Assembly: GCA_000063505.1 (NCBI GenBank)
Contig: CT971583.1
Location: 1,643,918-1,707,917 of the forward strand
Source of the DNA: Synechococcus sp. WH 7803
GTDB lineage: Bacteria > Cyanobacteriota > Cyanobacteriia > PCC-6307 > Cyanobiaceae
DNA: 64,000 nucleotides
Direction of reading: 5' to 3'
Shown: positions 25,883 through 34,758 of the stretch, piece by piece
How the letters are laid out: every line of letters starts with the position of its first letter
Position numbering within the stretch: position 1 is the first letter of the stretch
Notes under the pieces: model-generated
The model's database searches: none
Told to the model about the DNA's origin: nothing
The model's input: only the letters and a program-made list of their open reading frames with translations
Made by a program: the position numbers and the translations under genes

Positions 25883-26153
25883 GGGCCGCATCGATCGCAT
25901 CCACTGGATCGGTGGCGTCATTGAGGGATGTGGCCTGACGGAGGCGCTGCATCAACTGCATCGGATTGGTGGCGTCCAGCACCGTTCCCTCGTTGTTGGT
26001 CCCTGAGGTTGTGTCCAGGATGCCCCGGTCGTTATCCGTCTTGAAACCAGCCCCAGTCTCGGAAAGAGACGTCTGCGCGGCCGCCGGCAAGGGAGCGAGC
26101 AACAGAGCGGAACCTGCCACCGCCAGGACTGCGCCATTCAGAAGGGAGGGCAT
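25854..26153 (-). CDS. Small secreted hypothetical protein
   Basis: A 99-residue protein with a signal peptide (MPSLLNGAVLAVAGSALLLA, cut after AAA) and a polar mature region rich in Thr, Asn and Asp (TDNDRGILDTTSGTNNEGTV) followed by a helical tail (MQLMQRLRQATSLNDATDPV). Family not recognised. The 3' ends of this gene and the TPR gene overlap. Confidence 0.6.
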   Translation of the reverse strand: MPSLLNGAVLAVAGSALLLAPLPAAAQTSLSETGAGFKTDNDRGILDTTSGTNNEGTVLDATNPMQLMQRLRQATSLNDATDPVDAIDAALKALEQPAP

Positions 26154-26213
26154 GGGTCGACTCCGGTCCAGGGCTGTGATGCTAAGGGTCGTTGGCCATC
26201 AACAACAGGGTCT

Positions 26214-27044
26214 GTGCGGATCGCCAGCTGGAACGTCAATTCGGTGCGGACCCGTCTGGAGCATGTTCTCGGCTGGTTGGATCGGAACACCATCGATGTG
26301 CTCGCCCTTCAGGAAACCAAGGTTGACGATCCTCTGTTTCCGCTGAAGCCCTTCCAGGAGAGGGGATATCACCTCAGCATCCACGGGCAGAAGTCCTACA
26401 ACGGCGTTGCCTTGATCAGCCGCCAGCCCCTCGAGGATGTGCGCCTGGGCTTTACGGGCGAATTGCCCGGCGACGCGGATGCCGAAGCACTCGGCACGCA
26501 AAAGCGCGTGATCAGCGCCCTGGTGGACGGCATCCGCGTCGTGAATCTCTACGTGCCGAATGGTTCCAGCCTGGATTCGGAGAAGTACAGCTACAAACTG
26601 AACTGGATGGGCTGCCTTGAGCGCTATCTGCGCGCTGCGGAAACCAGGGATGAACCACTCTGTGTGGTGGGTGACTTCAACATCGGACCGGAGGCAAGAG
26701 ATCTCCACGACCCCGAACGCCTCACCGGAGGGATCATGGCCTCGGAGGCGGAACGGAAGGCTTTGGTTCAGGTGCTCGGCTCCAATCTGGGCGATGCCTT
26801 CCGCCTCTTCGAACCGGGCAGCGGACATTGGAGCTGGTGGGACTACCGCAGCGGAGCCTGGAACCGCGACAGCGGCTGGCGGATCGATCACATCTACATC
26901 AGCAGCGATCTTCAGGAGCTTGCGCGCAGCTGCAGCATCGACAAAGAGGAGCGGGGCAGGGAGCAACCCAGCGACCATGCGCCGGTGGTGGTGGATCTGG
27001 CTTGGGACTTCGACGAGGACGACGAGGACCCTGAAATCGATTAA
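26214..27044 (+). CDS. xth: Exodeoxyribonuclease III
   Basis: A 276-residue ExoIII/AP endonuclease. RIASWNVNSVRTR, LALQETKVDD (metal-binding Glu), VVGDFNIGPE, WSWWDYRSGAW and SDHAPVVVDL (catalytic His) are all present. It cuts at abasic sites and degrades 3' ends in base-excision repair. GTG 26214 is the start. Its stop codon overlaps the convergent glcD stop. Confidence 0.95.
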   Translation: MRIASWNVNSVRTRLEHVLGWLDRNTIDVLALQETKVDDPLFPLKPFQERGYHLSIHGQKSYNGVALISRQPLEDVRLGFTGELPGDADAEALGTQKRVISALVDGIRVVNLYVPNGSSLDSEKYSYKLNWMGCLERYLRAAETRDEPLCVVGDFNIGPEARDLHDPERLTGGIMASEAERKALVQVLGSNLGDAFRLFEPGSGHWSWWDYRSGAWNRDSGWRIDHIYISSDLQELARSCSIDKEERGREQPSDHAPVVVDLAWDFDEDDEDPEID

Positions 27045-28513
27045 AAAACGCCGGCCCCGTCGGGTAACCGGCGACCGGAGCGTTCCAGGGCGACAACGCG
27101 CCGCTGCGATTCGCCACAGCTTTTTGGCGTGGGAAAGATCTTGCCGGGGTTGGCCAAGCCGTCGGGGTCAAACGCCAAACGCACCCGTTTCATCGTGGAG
27201 AGATCGTCTTCGCTGAACATGCGATCGAGGAAGCAGCGCTTGTCGCTGCCCACGCCGTGTTCTCCGCTGATGCTTCCGCCTGCGGCAAGGCAGAGCTCCA
27301 TGATCGCGGCACCAAGGGTCTTCACCTTCTCGTTCACACCAGGGTCTGAAGCCCGGTACAGGATCAGGGGGTGAAGGTTGCCATCACCGGCATGAAACAC
27401 GTTGGCCACCACCAAACCGTGCTCAGCGCTGAGACGGTCGATCGCCGCCAGAACGGACGGGAGGGCGGTTCGAGGAACAACGCCATCTTGCAGGTAGTAA
27501 CTGGGGCACTGGCGCCCGAGAGCTGAAATCGCGCTTTTACGGCCCTTCCAGAGCCTGGCCCGTTCAGCCTCATCCCAAGCCTCGCGCACCTCCCCTGCTC
27601 CTGCTTCGCGGCAAAGAGTGATGGCCAGGGCCACAGCGTCCTTCACCTCGAGGGACTGGCCATCCAGCTCAACGAGGAGAACAGCTCCGGCCTCCGGGGG
27701 ATATTCCTCCTCCGCGAAGGCGGCATTGACCGCTGCGATGCAGGTGTGGTCCATGATCTCCAAACCAGCGGGCAGCACTCCGGCGGCCGTGATGCGCCGT
27801 ACGGCCTCACCGGCGGACTCCATGGAAGGGAAGTCGGCCAGAAGCACAGCCACCTCCTGGGGCGCTGGCAACAGGCGCAGGGTGATCTCCGTGGCGATTC
27901 CCAGCGTGCCTTCGCTGCCGATGAACGCCCCGCGCAAGTCGATGGCACAGGTCTCTGAAAGCGCTCCACCGAGCTCCGTGACCTGACCATCAGGCAACAC
28001 CACCCGCATCGACAGCACGTGATTGCTCGTGACTCCGTATTTGAGGCAGTGCACGCCGCCGGAATTCTCGGCAACGTTCCCACCGATGCTGCAAACCACC
28101 TGACTGGAGGGATCGGGCGCGTAATAGAAGCCATCACCGGCCACAGCACGGGTCACCCAGCTGTTGATCACACCGGGTTCCACGGTGATCGTTTGGTTGC
28201 TGAGGTCCACAGCGAGGATCCTGCGCATCCGGCTGGTCACAATCAGGAGCGCCTCCTCTTCCACCAGAGCGCCTCCAGACAGCCCGGTTCCACTGCCCCT
28301 GGCCACGAAGGGGATGGCATGGCGATGACAGGCCGCAACGATGGCCGCCACCTCGTCTGTGCTTTTCGGAAGCACCGCCAGGGGCGGCGCGTGGCGATCC
28401 ATGGTGAGCCCGTCGCAGTCGTAAACGAGCAGTTCTTCTCGGCGGGAGACCACAGCCTTGGGCTCCAAAAACCGCTTCAGATCTCGCTCAAGCGCGGCCC
28501 AGTCGTGAATCAC
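27041..28513 (-). CDS. glcD: FAD-linked glycolate oxidase/dehydrogenase subunit GlcD
   Basis: About 490 residues. [16 protein letters not shown] is the FAD-binding PP-loop region, followed by the FAD-oxidase C domain ending in [11 protein letters not shown] and [16 protein letters not shown]. It oxidises glycolate from photorespiration to glyoxylate, probably with GlcE/GlcF-like partners elsewhere. GTG 28513 ([12 protein letters not shown]) is chosen; an ATG at 28558 would add 15 residues with little family character. A terminator is built into the last codons. Confidence 0.9.
   Translation of the reverse strand: MIHDWAALERDLKRFLEPKAVVSRREELLVYDCDGLTMDRHAPPLAVLPKSTDEVAAIVAACHRHAIPFVARGSGTGLSGGALVEEEALLIVTSRMRRILAVDLSNQTITVEPGVINSWVTRAVAGDGFYYAPDPSSQVVCSIGGNVAENSGGVHCLKYGVTSNHVLSMRVVLPDGQVTELGGALSETCAIDLRGAFIGSEGTLGIATEITLRLLPAPQEVAVLLADFPSMESAGEAVRRITAAGVLPAGLEIMDHTCIAAVNAAFAEEEYPPEAGAVLLVELDGQSLEVKDAVALAITLCREAGAGEVREAWDEAERARLWKGRKSAISALGRQCPSYYLQDGVVPRTALPSVLAAIDRLSAEHGLVVANVFHAGDGNLHPLILYRASDPGVNEKVKTLGAAIMELCLAAGGSISGEHGVGSDKRCFLDRMFSEDDLSTMKRVRLAFDPDGLANPGKIFPTPKSCGESQRRVVALERSGRRLPDGAGVF
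27043..27073 (-). terminator. Terminator overlapping the glcD stop codon
   Basis: On the minus strand CGCCGG pairs with CCGGCG (27073-27068 with 27054-27049), with further GC pairing in the loop, followed at once by TTTTTT at 27048-27043. The T-run forms the final glcD codons and stop, and the same bases carry the xth stop. Confidence 0.75.
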
Positions 28514-28648
28514 TCCCGGTTTGCAAGACGTCAACAACCTAATAAGCAAACATGTCAAATCCAGCCTTCTGACACAGTTCCAGCGATTTGGGCCGTTCCT
28601 GGGTCAGGATGTTGCACGGTTTGCATAGGCCCATTGGCTACCGCTCCA

Positions 28649-29950
28649 GTGACTGCACCCACCCTCAACACCACCCGCTCCCAGGAGTTGTTCAGTGCCG
28701 CGCAGGCGCTGATGCCCGGTGGCGTGAGCTCTCCGGTGAGGGCATTCCGCTCGGTGGGAGGCCAACCCCTCGTTTTCGACCGGGTCAAAGGTCCCTACGC
28801 ATGGGACGTGGATGGAAACAAATACATCGATTACATCGGCAGTTGGGGGCCTGCGATCTGCGGCCATGCCCACCCCGAGGTGATCAGCGCTCTCCAGGAA
28901 GCCATTGAGAAAGGCACGAGCTTCGGCGCTCCCTGCGCCCTGGAAAACACCCTGGCGGAGATGGTGATCGACGCTGTTCCCAGCGTGGAGATGGTGCGTT
29001 TCGTGAACAGCGGCACCGAGGCCTGCATGGCCGTGCTGCGCCTGATGCGGGCCTTTACCGGCCGCGACAAGGTGATCAAATTCGAGGGCTGCTACCACGG
29101 CCACGCCGACATGTTCCTCGTGAAGGCTGGATCTGGAGTGGCCACCCTTGGTCTCCCCGACTCTCCCGGGGTTCCTCGGAGCACCACAGCCAACACCCTC
29201 ACCGCCCCCTACAACGACCTGGAAGCGGTCAAGCAACTCTTCGCTGAAAATCCAGACGCCATCTCGGGTGTGATCCTCGAGCCCATCGTGGGCAACGCCG
29301 GATTCATCCAGCCCGAACCCGGTTTTCTCGAGGGCCTGCGTGAACTCACGAAGGAGCATGGAGCGCTGCTGGTCTTCGACGAGGTGATGACCGGTTTCCG
29401 GATCAGTTACGGAGGAGCCCAGGCGCACTTTGGTGTCACTCCCGACCTCACCACCATGGGCAAGGTGATCGGTGGCGGACTGCCGGTGGGTGCCTACGGC
29501 GGACGCCGCGACATCATGGAGATGGTGGCCCCTGCTGGCCCGATGTATCAGGCGGGCACCCTCAGCGGCAACCCCCTGGCGATGACTGCCGGCATCAAGA
29601 CGCTGGAACTACTCCGTCAGCCAGGCACGTACGAGAAGCTGACGGCCACCACAGAGAAACTGATCGCGGGGATCAAGGAAGCTGCGTCAGCCGCCGGCCT
29701 GCCGATCACCGGTGGCAGCGTCAGCGCCATGTTCGGTTTCTTCCTTTGTGAGGGTCCGGTTCGCAATTTCGAAGAAGCAAAAGCCACCGACGCCGAGCGC
29801 TTCGGGAAGCTGCATCGAGCGATGTTGCAGCGGGGTGTCTATCTGGCGCCTTCAGCGTTCGAAGCAGGGTTCACCTCCCTGGCGCATTCCGATGGCGATA
29901 TCGAAGCCACGCTTCAGGCGTTCCGCGAATCCTTCGCTGAAATCGCCTGA
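28649..29950 (+). CDS. hemL: Glutamate-1-semialdehyde 2,1-aminomutase
   Basis: A 433-residue PLP enzyme: [22 protein letters not shown]-like [29 protein letters not shown] and [27 protein letters not shown] contains the PLP lysine (about residue 272). It converts glutamate-1-semialdehyde to 5-aminolevulinate, the C5-route precursor of haem, chlorophyll and phycobilins. GTG 28649 gives the usual length; the open frame extends far upstream but only antisense to glcD. The porin gene starts 6 bases later. Confidence 0.96.
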   Translation: MTAPTLNTTRSQELFSAAQALMPGGVSSPVRAFRSVGGQPLVFDRVKGPYAWDVDGNKYIDYIGSWGPAICGHAHPEVISALQEAIEKGTSFGAPCALENTLAEMVIDAVPSVEMVRFVNSGTEACMAVLRLMRAFTGRDKVIKFEGCYHGHADMFLVKAGSGVATLGLPDSPGVPRSTTANTLTAPYNDLEAVKQLFAENPDAISGVILEPIVGNAGFIQPEPGFLEGLRELTKEHGALLVFDEVMTGFRISYGGAQAHFGVTPDLTTMGKVIGGGLPVGAYGGRRDIMEMVAPAGPMYQAGTLSGNPLAMTAGIKTLELLRQPGTYEKLTATTEKLIAGIKEAASAAGLPITGGSVSAMFGFFLCEGPVRNFEEAKATDAERFGKLHRAMLQRGVYLAPSAFEAGFTSLAHSDGDIEATLQAFRESFAEIA

Positions 29951-29955
29951 ATCCG

Positions 29956-31203
29956 GTGAGGTCTGCGATCAAGGGCATCAGCACTTCCATTGTGTTGGGG
30001 GTGCTCGGTGCACCTGTTGAAGCGGGCCTCCTGCAACCGTTACTTGGGCTCCCAGATTGGGTTGACTTCAGCATTCAGTTCACCTCTGAACCGATGGGAG
30101 GCATCCAAGGAGGCCTCAATCCATCGGCGAGCAGCTGGTTTCAGAACACGGTGGTGGGACTGAGCCTGGGCAGCGGCCTGAACAAGCCAGAAAAAAACTG
30201 GAAGGAGCTCGATCACTGGCAGGTGAATCTTGAACTCACCAATCAGGCAGGAAACCCCAACCTCAACACGGAGCTCGGCTCAGCATTCCCGCTGCAAACC
30301 TTGGTGAACCCGGTCGGAACCTGGATCACGGCCGCCAGTGTGGAGCGCAATCGCGGCGAAAGCTGGTGGAGCGCATCGGCAGGTTTGCTGTCGATGGATC
30401 CAGACTTTCTGGTCACACCGGCGATGAATTCCTATATCAACTCAACGCTCAACAACACCCTCAACCTGCTGGTGGTGGGTCTACCGATCAATCCCTTCGT
30501 CACTCCTGGGGTGAAAGTGGCGGCCCACTCAGAAACGATGGGCTCCCTGGCCTATGGATATTTCCATCTCGATCCGGAAACATCGATCGCTGCCAGCCTG
30601 GGCGTGAACCCTGAGCAGCCGCAGGTGCAAGGAGGCGTCCAGGCGCTGCAGTGGAGCATCAATCCACTGAGGTCACGCCAGGATCTTCTTGAACCGATTC
30701 GCCTCAACAACAGTCACGTCACCGTGGAGCGCATGCTGCCTGCACCGGAGGCACAACTCGGAAGCTATCTCGCTTCCACCAAGCTTCCATCGGCGCAGAC
30801 GCCAGGGATGGGGTCAGGCCTGAATCGTGGGATTTACGGCTCACTCACCTGGCCCTTGGACGTTCCCCTGGGAATGGACAACCGACTCTGGGCTGCGGGA
30901 AGCCTCAGCCTCGATCCCGACAACAACCCGTTTCCAACCTTTCTGGGAGGGGGTTGGCTGTCTCAAGGGGTTCTGCCCAACCGTCCACTCGATGTTCTCG
31001 CTCTTGGGGTCAGCCGCACGAGTTTCAGCCCGACCCTGTCCCCAGGCGCGACCTATGAAGGCGTGATTGAACTCAATTATTCAATCCATGTGTCTGAAAC
31101 AGTGCAATTGCAACCGGTCATGCAGTGGATCATCAATCCCGGCGGTGAAGGCCAGGTTCAAGGCATTTGGGCCGGAGGCGTTCAGTTGAATCTGAATCTC
31201 TAA
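29956..31203 (+). CDS. OprB-like outer membrane porin
   Basis: A 415-residue protein with a short signal-like start (IKGISTSIVLGVLGAPVEAG), then alternating beta strands with Gly and aromatic residues. SLAYGYFHLDPETSIAASLGV and NYSIHVSETVQLQPVMQWII with NPGG match the carbohydrate-selective porin OprB family, and the final strand ends GVQLNLNL. It has no SLH domain. It probably forms an outer-membrane channel for small solutes. GTG start, 6 bases after hemL. Confidence 0.75.
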   Translation: MRSAIKGISTSIVLGVLGAPVEAGLLQPLLGLPDWVDFSIQFTSEPMGGIQGGLNPSASSWFQNTVVGLSLGSGLNKPEKNWKELDHWQVNLELTNQAGNPNLNTELGSAFPLQTLVNPVGTWITAASVERNRGESWWSASAGLLSMDPDFLVTPAMNSYINSTLNNTLNLLVVGLPINPFVTPGVKVAAHSETMGSLAYGYFHLDPETSIAASLGVNPEQPQVQGGVQALQWSINPLRSRQDLLEPIRLNNSHVTVERMLPAPEAQLGSYLASTKLPSAQTPGMGSGLNRGIYGSLTWPLDVPLGMDNRLWAAGSLSLDPDNNPFPTFLGGGWLSQGVLPNRPLDVLALGVSRTSFSPTLSPGATYEGVIELNYSIHVSETVQLQPVMQWIINPGGEGQVQGIWAGGVQLNLNL

Positions 31204-31204
31204 G

Positions 31205-31699
31205 TCAGCGATAGTTCTCAAACTGAAGAGGCACATCCAGCTCATCCTCCTTAGACCGCAATAACTGAATCACCTGCTGAAGATCATCCTTACTCTTGCC
31301 GGTCACCCGGAGGCTCTCGCCCTGGATCGCAACGGTGACCTTTTTCAGTTCATCACGCACGATCTTGCTCATTTTCTTCGCCAGCTCCTGACTAAGACCT
31401 TTTTTCAACTGCACCACCTGCTTCACGCGGTTACCTCCTACAGCCTCAGGCGTTTGAAAATCAAAAATTTTCAACGACAGATTGCGCTTGGTTGCCTTCG
31501 CGCGAAGAACATCTTCAACAGCCTGCAACGTCATATCACTGGCAGTTGTAATCACGACCGCTGCCTCCTCCAGCTCAATCTCAGTATTGGAATCTTTCAG
31601 GTCGTAACGCTGGCCAACATCCCGTCGCACCTGGTCGAGAGTGTTGACCAACTCTTGACGATCAAAATCAGAGACGACGTCGAAGGAATACGTTGCCAT
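31205..31699 (-). CDS. YajQ-family nucleotide-binding protein
   Basis: A 164-residue protein matching YajQ from end to end: ATYSFDVVSDFDRQELVNTL, RYDLKDSNTEIEL, KIFDFQTPEAVGGNRVKQVV and VAIQGESLRVTGKSKDDLQQ. In some bacteria YajQ proteins bind cyclic di-GMP and act with transcription factors; in others they bind nucleotides or RNA. It stops one base after the convergent porin stop. Confidence 0.93.
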   Translation of the reverse strand: MATYSFDVVSDFDRQELVNTLDQVRRDVGQRYDLKDSNTEIELEEAAVVITTASDMTLQAVEDVLRAKATKRNLSLKIFDFQTPEAVGGNRVKQVVQLKKGLSQELAKKMSKIVRDELKKVTVAIQGESLRVTGKSKDDLQQVIQLLRSKEDELDVPLQFENYR

Positions 31700-31724
31700 C
31701 GTTCAGATCTTCACTGCGACCACC

Positions 31725-32291
31725 CTAGCGCTGGGGCACCAACGTTCCTCTGATTTCTCCATTGGGATATTTCTTGGAGTGGATATTGATATAGGTCTGG
31801 GATCCCAACAAAGCCTTGAGATCCTTGGACTCGATCTGCACGGATCCTGTGAGGCGACCAGCGCGAACCCCTTCAGGCAAGGGACCGCGGCTGAGTTTGA
31901 GGGTGGGTTGAAACTGGTCTGTTGTGTTGAGCTTGTAAAGCACGCCCACATTGGCGCCAGGCTTGCCTTGGGGTGTGGGGCCATGGATGTGAATCCCCCC
32001 ATGCACAGCGGGGAGAAACAGACCGCCACTGGAAAGATCCTGAAACGCGAAATCGAAGTGCAGCGTACGGGTCTTGGCGTCGTAATAAAGACTTTTGGGA
32101 TCAATCAGCCCACCGGTTGCCGATGAATCCTTTTTGTCTGCAAAGCCCTTGCCGGACTCTCCGTTGCCAGGCAACAAGCCATTGCCTTGCTCTCCGGTGA
32201 GACGAAAGACAGTGACGTCAGCGACGGCAGGCATCGCTGTGGCAACAACGCCCAACGCGACAACACCTGGAAGGAGCAGGGCACGGCGCAT
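31725..32291 (-). CDS. CHRD-domain exported protein
   Basis: From ATG 32291 it encodes 188 residues with a signal peptide (MRRALLLPGVVALGVVATAM, cut after AVA). The CHRD motif lies at the C-terminus (SQTYINIHSKKYPNGEIRGT), with HGGIHIHGPTPQGKPG before it. CHRD domains occur in secreted bacterial proteins and chordin; their molecular role is unclear. A longer start at 32336 would place residues before the signal peptide. Its start codon shares CATG with the divergent MAPEG gene. Confidence 0.8.
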   Translation of the reverse strand: MRRALLLPGVVALGVVATAMPAVADVTVFRLTGEQGNGLLPGNGESGKGFADKKDSSATGGLIDPKSLYYDAKTRTLHFDFAFQDLSSGGLFLPAVHGGIHIHGPTPQGKPGANVGVLYKLNTTDQFQPTLKLSRGPLPEGVRAGRLTGSVQIESKDLKALLGSQTYINIHSKKYPNGEIRGTLVPQR

Positions 32292-32793
32292 GACGATTCG
32301 AGCGATTCCTATCGTCATAGCCATCGCGCTGTTCATTGTGAACTTGATGGATCTACTAACCCAAACACCCGCCGCCCCCTATGCATGGTCGCTGGTGCTG
32401 TCGGGCGGCGTGGTGATCGCCAGCATCGTGCCCCTCGGCGCGGCTCGCTCCCAAGCCAATTTCACCATGAGTGACATGAAGGCACCCCGCGCGATGTTCG
32501 AGCGCCTTCCCGCGTGGGGACAGCGGGCCAGCTGGGCGCATCAGAACAGCTTCGAAGCCTTCACCCTGCACGCCCCCGCCGCACTACTGGCCCTGATTGC
32601 TGTGCTGCAAATGGGGCCCCTGAGCGGTCTTGCGCTGCCAGCGGCCCTGCTTCAACCCGTGCTCAGGCTGGTGTATCTGCCGGCTTACATCGCCAACGTG
32701 CCGCCTTTGAGAGGTCTCTGCTGGGCCGGGGCCCTTTCTTGCACCGGAATTCTGTATCTGGAGGGCCTGCGGGCCCTGATCGCAGCGGCTTAA
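32290..32793 (+). CDS. MAPEG-family membrane protein
   Basis: About 167 residues with four hydrophobic segments. MKAPRAMFERLPAWGQRASW followed by AHQNSFEAFTLHAPA is the MAPEG signature region (AxxNxxE). The family includes membrane glutathione transferases and eicosanoid enzymes; the bacterial substrate is unknown. ATG 32290 overlaps the CHRD start on the other strand; ATG 32347 (MDLLTQTPAAPYAW) is a plausible alternative that avoids the clash. The 3' end overlaps the SPFH gene by 4 bases. Confidence 0.82.
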   Translation: MTIRAIPIVIAIALFIVNLMDLLTQTPAAPYAWSLVLSGGVVIASIVPLGAARSQANFTMSDMKAPRAMFERLPAWGQRASWAHQNSFEAFTLHAPAALLALIAVLQMGPLSGLALPAALLQPVLRLVYLPAYIANVPPLRGLCWAGALSCTGILYLEGLRALIAAA

Positions 32794-33704
32794 CGATCTC
32801 CCTGTTGAAATTGCTTCAAGGCCGCCAGCAACGATGCTGGGGACTGGGGATCGACCATCAACACGCTGCCAGCGGGAGAGTCAGCCATCCGCTGACCCAT
32901 CTCCATCCAGTTCTCAGCAAGCATCAAACGGATCGCTTCCTCTGTTTGCGGACTCTCTGAAAGGGCTTTGGCCACAACAAGAGCGGCCTGGGATTTCGCT
33001 TCCGCCAGCACGCTCTGCTGCTTGGCCTGGGCTTCTGCTTCAAGCAAGAGAGCCTCCTTCTGGGCTCGCGCATCGAGCACAAGGGCCTCAGCCCGTCCCC
33101 GCGCTTCGTTGAGCTGCGCTTCCTTTTCTCCCTCCGATCGCAGAATCGCTGCCCGTTTTTCCCGTTCTGCCGTCATCTGTGCCTCCATCGCCTGCTTCAC
33201 CCCAGGGGAGGGATTGATGTCGCGCATCTCCACCCGGGTTACTTTCACGCCCCATGGATCGGTGGCTTCATCCAGTTCCCTGAGAAGTAATTCATTCACC
33301 TCACTGCGCGTGGTGAAGGTCTGATCGAGATCGAGTTTGCCCATTTCCGCACGGATCTGGGTCAGCACAAGATTCACCATGGCCGCCTGGAGATTGTCAA
33401 CGGCGTAATAGGCCTGGGAGTGTTCCAGAAGCTGCCAATACACCACAGCGTCCACCTCGATGGAGACGTTGTCTCGCGTGATGCAGAGCTGGGGAGGAAT
33501 GTCGAGCACCCGTTCCTTCAGGGATTCGTGACTCACAACTTTCTCCACCACAGGAAGCACAATCGACAGCCCGGGCTGGAGCTCACGGTCATATTTCCCG
33601 AGGCGCTCCACCAACCTGGATCGCCCGCCGCTGGTCACTTTGACGCTGCCGGAGCCGAGGAGCGCCAACAAAACGAGAGCGGGCAAACCAACCAGAGCTT
33701 CCAT
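32790..33704 (-). CDS. SPFH/band 7 protein (stomatin-like)
   Basis: A 304-residue protein: an N-terminal membrane anchor (LVGLPALVLLALLGSGSV), an SPFH domain (RLVERLGKYDRELQPGLSIV, DIPPQLCITRDNVSIEVDAV) and a C-terminal Ala/Glu-rich coiled coil (AEREKRAAILRSEGEKEAQL). Such proteins oligomerise in membranes and organise microdomains or proteases. It is divergent from an NfeD-like gene, its usual partner. Confidence 0.92.
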   Translation of the reverse strand: MEALVGLPALVLLALLGSGSVKVTSGGRSRLVERLGKYDRELQPGLSIVLPVVEKVVSHESLKERVLDIPPQLCITRDNVSIEVDAVVYWQLLEHSQAYYAVDNLQAAMVNLVLTQIRAEMGKLDLDQTFTTRSEVNELLLRELDEATDPWGVKVTRVEMRDINPSPGVKQAMEAQMTAEREKRAAILRSEGEKEAQLNEARGRAEALVLDARAQKEALLLEAEAQAKQQSVLAEAKSQAALVVAKALSESPQTEEAIRLMLAENWMEMGQRMADSPAGSVLMVDPQSPASLLAALKQFQQGDR

Positions 33705-33762
33705 GAACTTTTTTGTTTTCCCAGACGATAGAGACCAGAGTGAGAGAAGTCAGTTCTCTGCG

Positions 33763-34206
33763 ATGCCTCCTCTGGTCGGCCCCCTGGGTTGGTTATTGCT
33801 GGCAGGGCTTCTGCTGGCGATCGAACTCTCACAACCAGGCTTTGATGGGCTGATGGTTGCCGTGCTGGGAGGACTGAGCCTTTCGGTTCTGACAGCTCTG
33901 CTCCCGCTGCCGCTCTGGCTTCAGATCAGCCTTTTCATGGTGATCACCGTGGCGGGGACCATCTGGATCAGCCGCTGGTCAGCGAGGCGCTCGCCATCAT
34001 CCGCTCGCCGCCTGCTGAAGGAAGACACCGCGGAGGTCCTCGGCACGATCAGTCCTGGTGGGGAAGGCCGGGTGCGATGGCATGGCCAGAGCTGGGCCGC
34101 GAGTTCGCTTGACCTGGAGCACGCCATAGCGGCCGGAGATCAGGTTCTGGTCATGGGAAGGGACGGAACCCACCTTCAAGTTCTGCCGATCAAGGCGCTG
34201 CGCTGA
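33763..34206 (+). CDS. NfeD-like membrane protein
   Basis: A 147-residue protein with three to four hydrophobic segments (GPLGWLLLAGLLLAIELSQP first) followed by a soluble OB-fold domain (EVLGTISPGGEGRVRWHGQS, VLVMGRDGTHLQVLPI). This is the short NfeD form that pairs with SPFH proteins. It starts 58 bases from the divergent SPFH gene, so one intergenic region probably controls both. Confidence 0.85.
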   Translation: MPPLVGPLGWLLLAGLLLAIELSQPGFDGLMVAVLGGLSLSVLTALLPLPLWLQISLFMVITVAGTIWISRWSARRSPSSARRLLKEDTAEVLGTISPGGEGRVRWHGQSWAASSLDLEHAIAAGDQVLVMGRDGTHLQVLPIKALR

Positions 34207-34209
34207 CCT

Positions 34210-34722
34210 TCAGTCGAAGTACAGCAAGCTCACCACTTTGCCCATGTCTTCAGCATTGCGGCAACTTGCCAGCAAGGTTTCGCTGTCGTGAAAGGCCAGA
34301 CAGATCAACTGATCGCAGCGGCTGATGATGTCCTGATTGCAGAGACTGCTGGCCATTGGCAACGGAAGATCGTCGTGCTCTGGCTTTTCGATGAGGTGGA
34401 GCACTTGTTCGAGCTGATCCTGGATCTCAGGTCCTTGGCGGCTCAGGCTTTGGGGAAGCAGCACGGTGAGCTTCGAGGCATCAACAGCCAACACACCCCT
34501 GATCACGGCAGCATTCACGCCCTGGGCTCCGGAGGTCACCAAGGAATGTCCCTCTTGGGCCAAAGAGCGCGCAATCAATTCAATGAGGTGAATGGCCACC
34601 ACAGGGACATGGCGGCTTCCAAGGATGGCAATGCGCCGCTGGCCCTTGTCCTGCAGCAAGGCCAGTTCCTGAGCAAGGGTGTCGACCTTGTCCAGTGCAG
34701 GAAGATCGAGTGATCGGCTCAA
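34210..34722 (-). CDS. SLOG/DprA-like Rossmann protein
   Basis: A 170-residue protein with AILGSRHVPVVAIHLIELIA and LVTSGAQGVNAAVIRG, the Gly-rich nucleotide-binding pattern of the SLOG superfamily that includes DprA and LOG. It lacks the SAM-like and winged-helix domains of full DprA. It may bind a nucleotide or DNA; the substrate is unknown. It ends three bases after the convergent NfeD stop. Confidence 0.7.
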   Translation of the reverse strand: MSRSLDLPALDKVDTLAQELALLQDKGQRRIAILGSRHVPVVAIHLIELIARSLAQEGHSLVTSGAQGVNAAVIRGVLAVDASKLTVLLPQSLSRQGPEIQDQLEQVLHLIEKPEHDDLPLPMASSLCNQDIISRCDQLICLAFHDSETLLASCRNAEDMGKVVSLLYFD

Positions 34723-34758
34723 TGACGACGCGCGTGCGTGTCTTGAAACTAGCAGCGA

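Noticed and set aside
28019-28648. N-terminal extension of the hemL frame
   Set aside because: The extra 210 codons are antisense to glcD and not found in GSA aminomutases; GTG 28649 gives the normal length.
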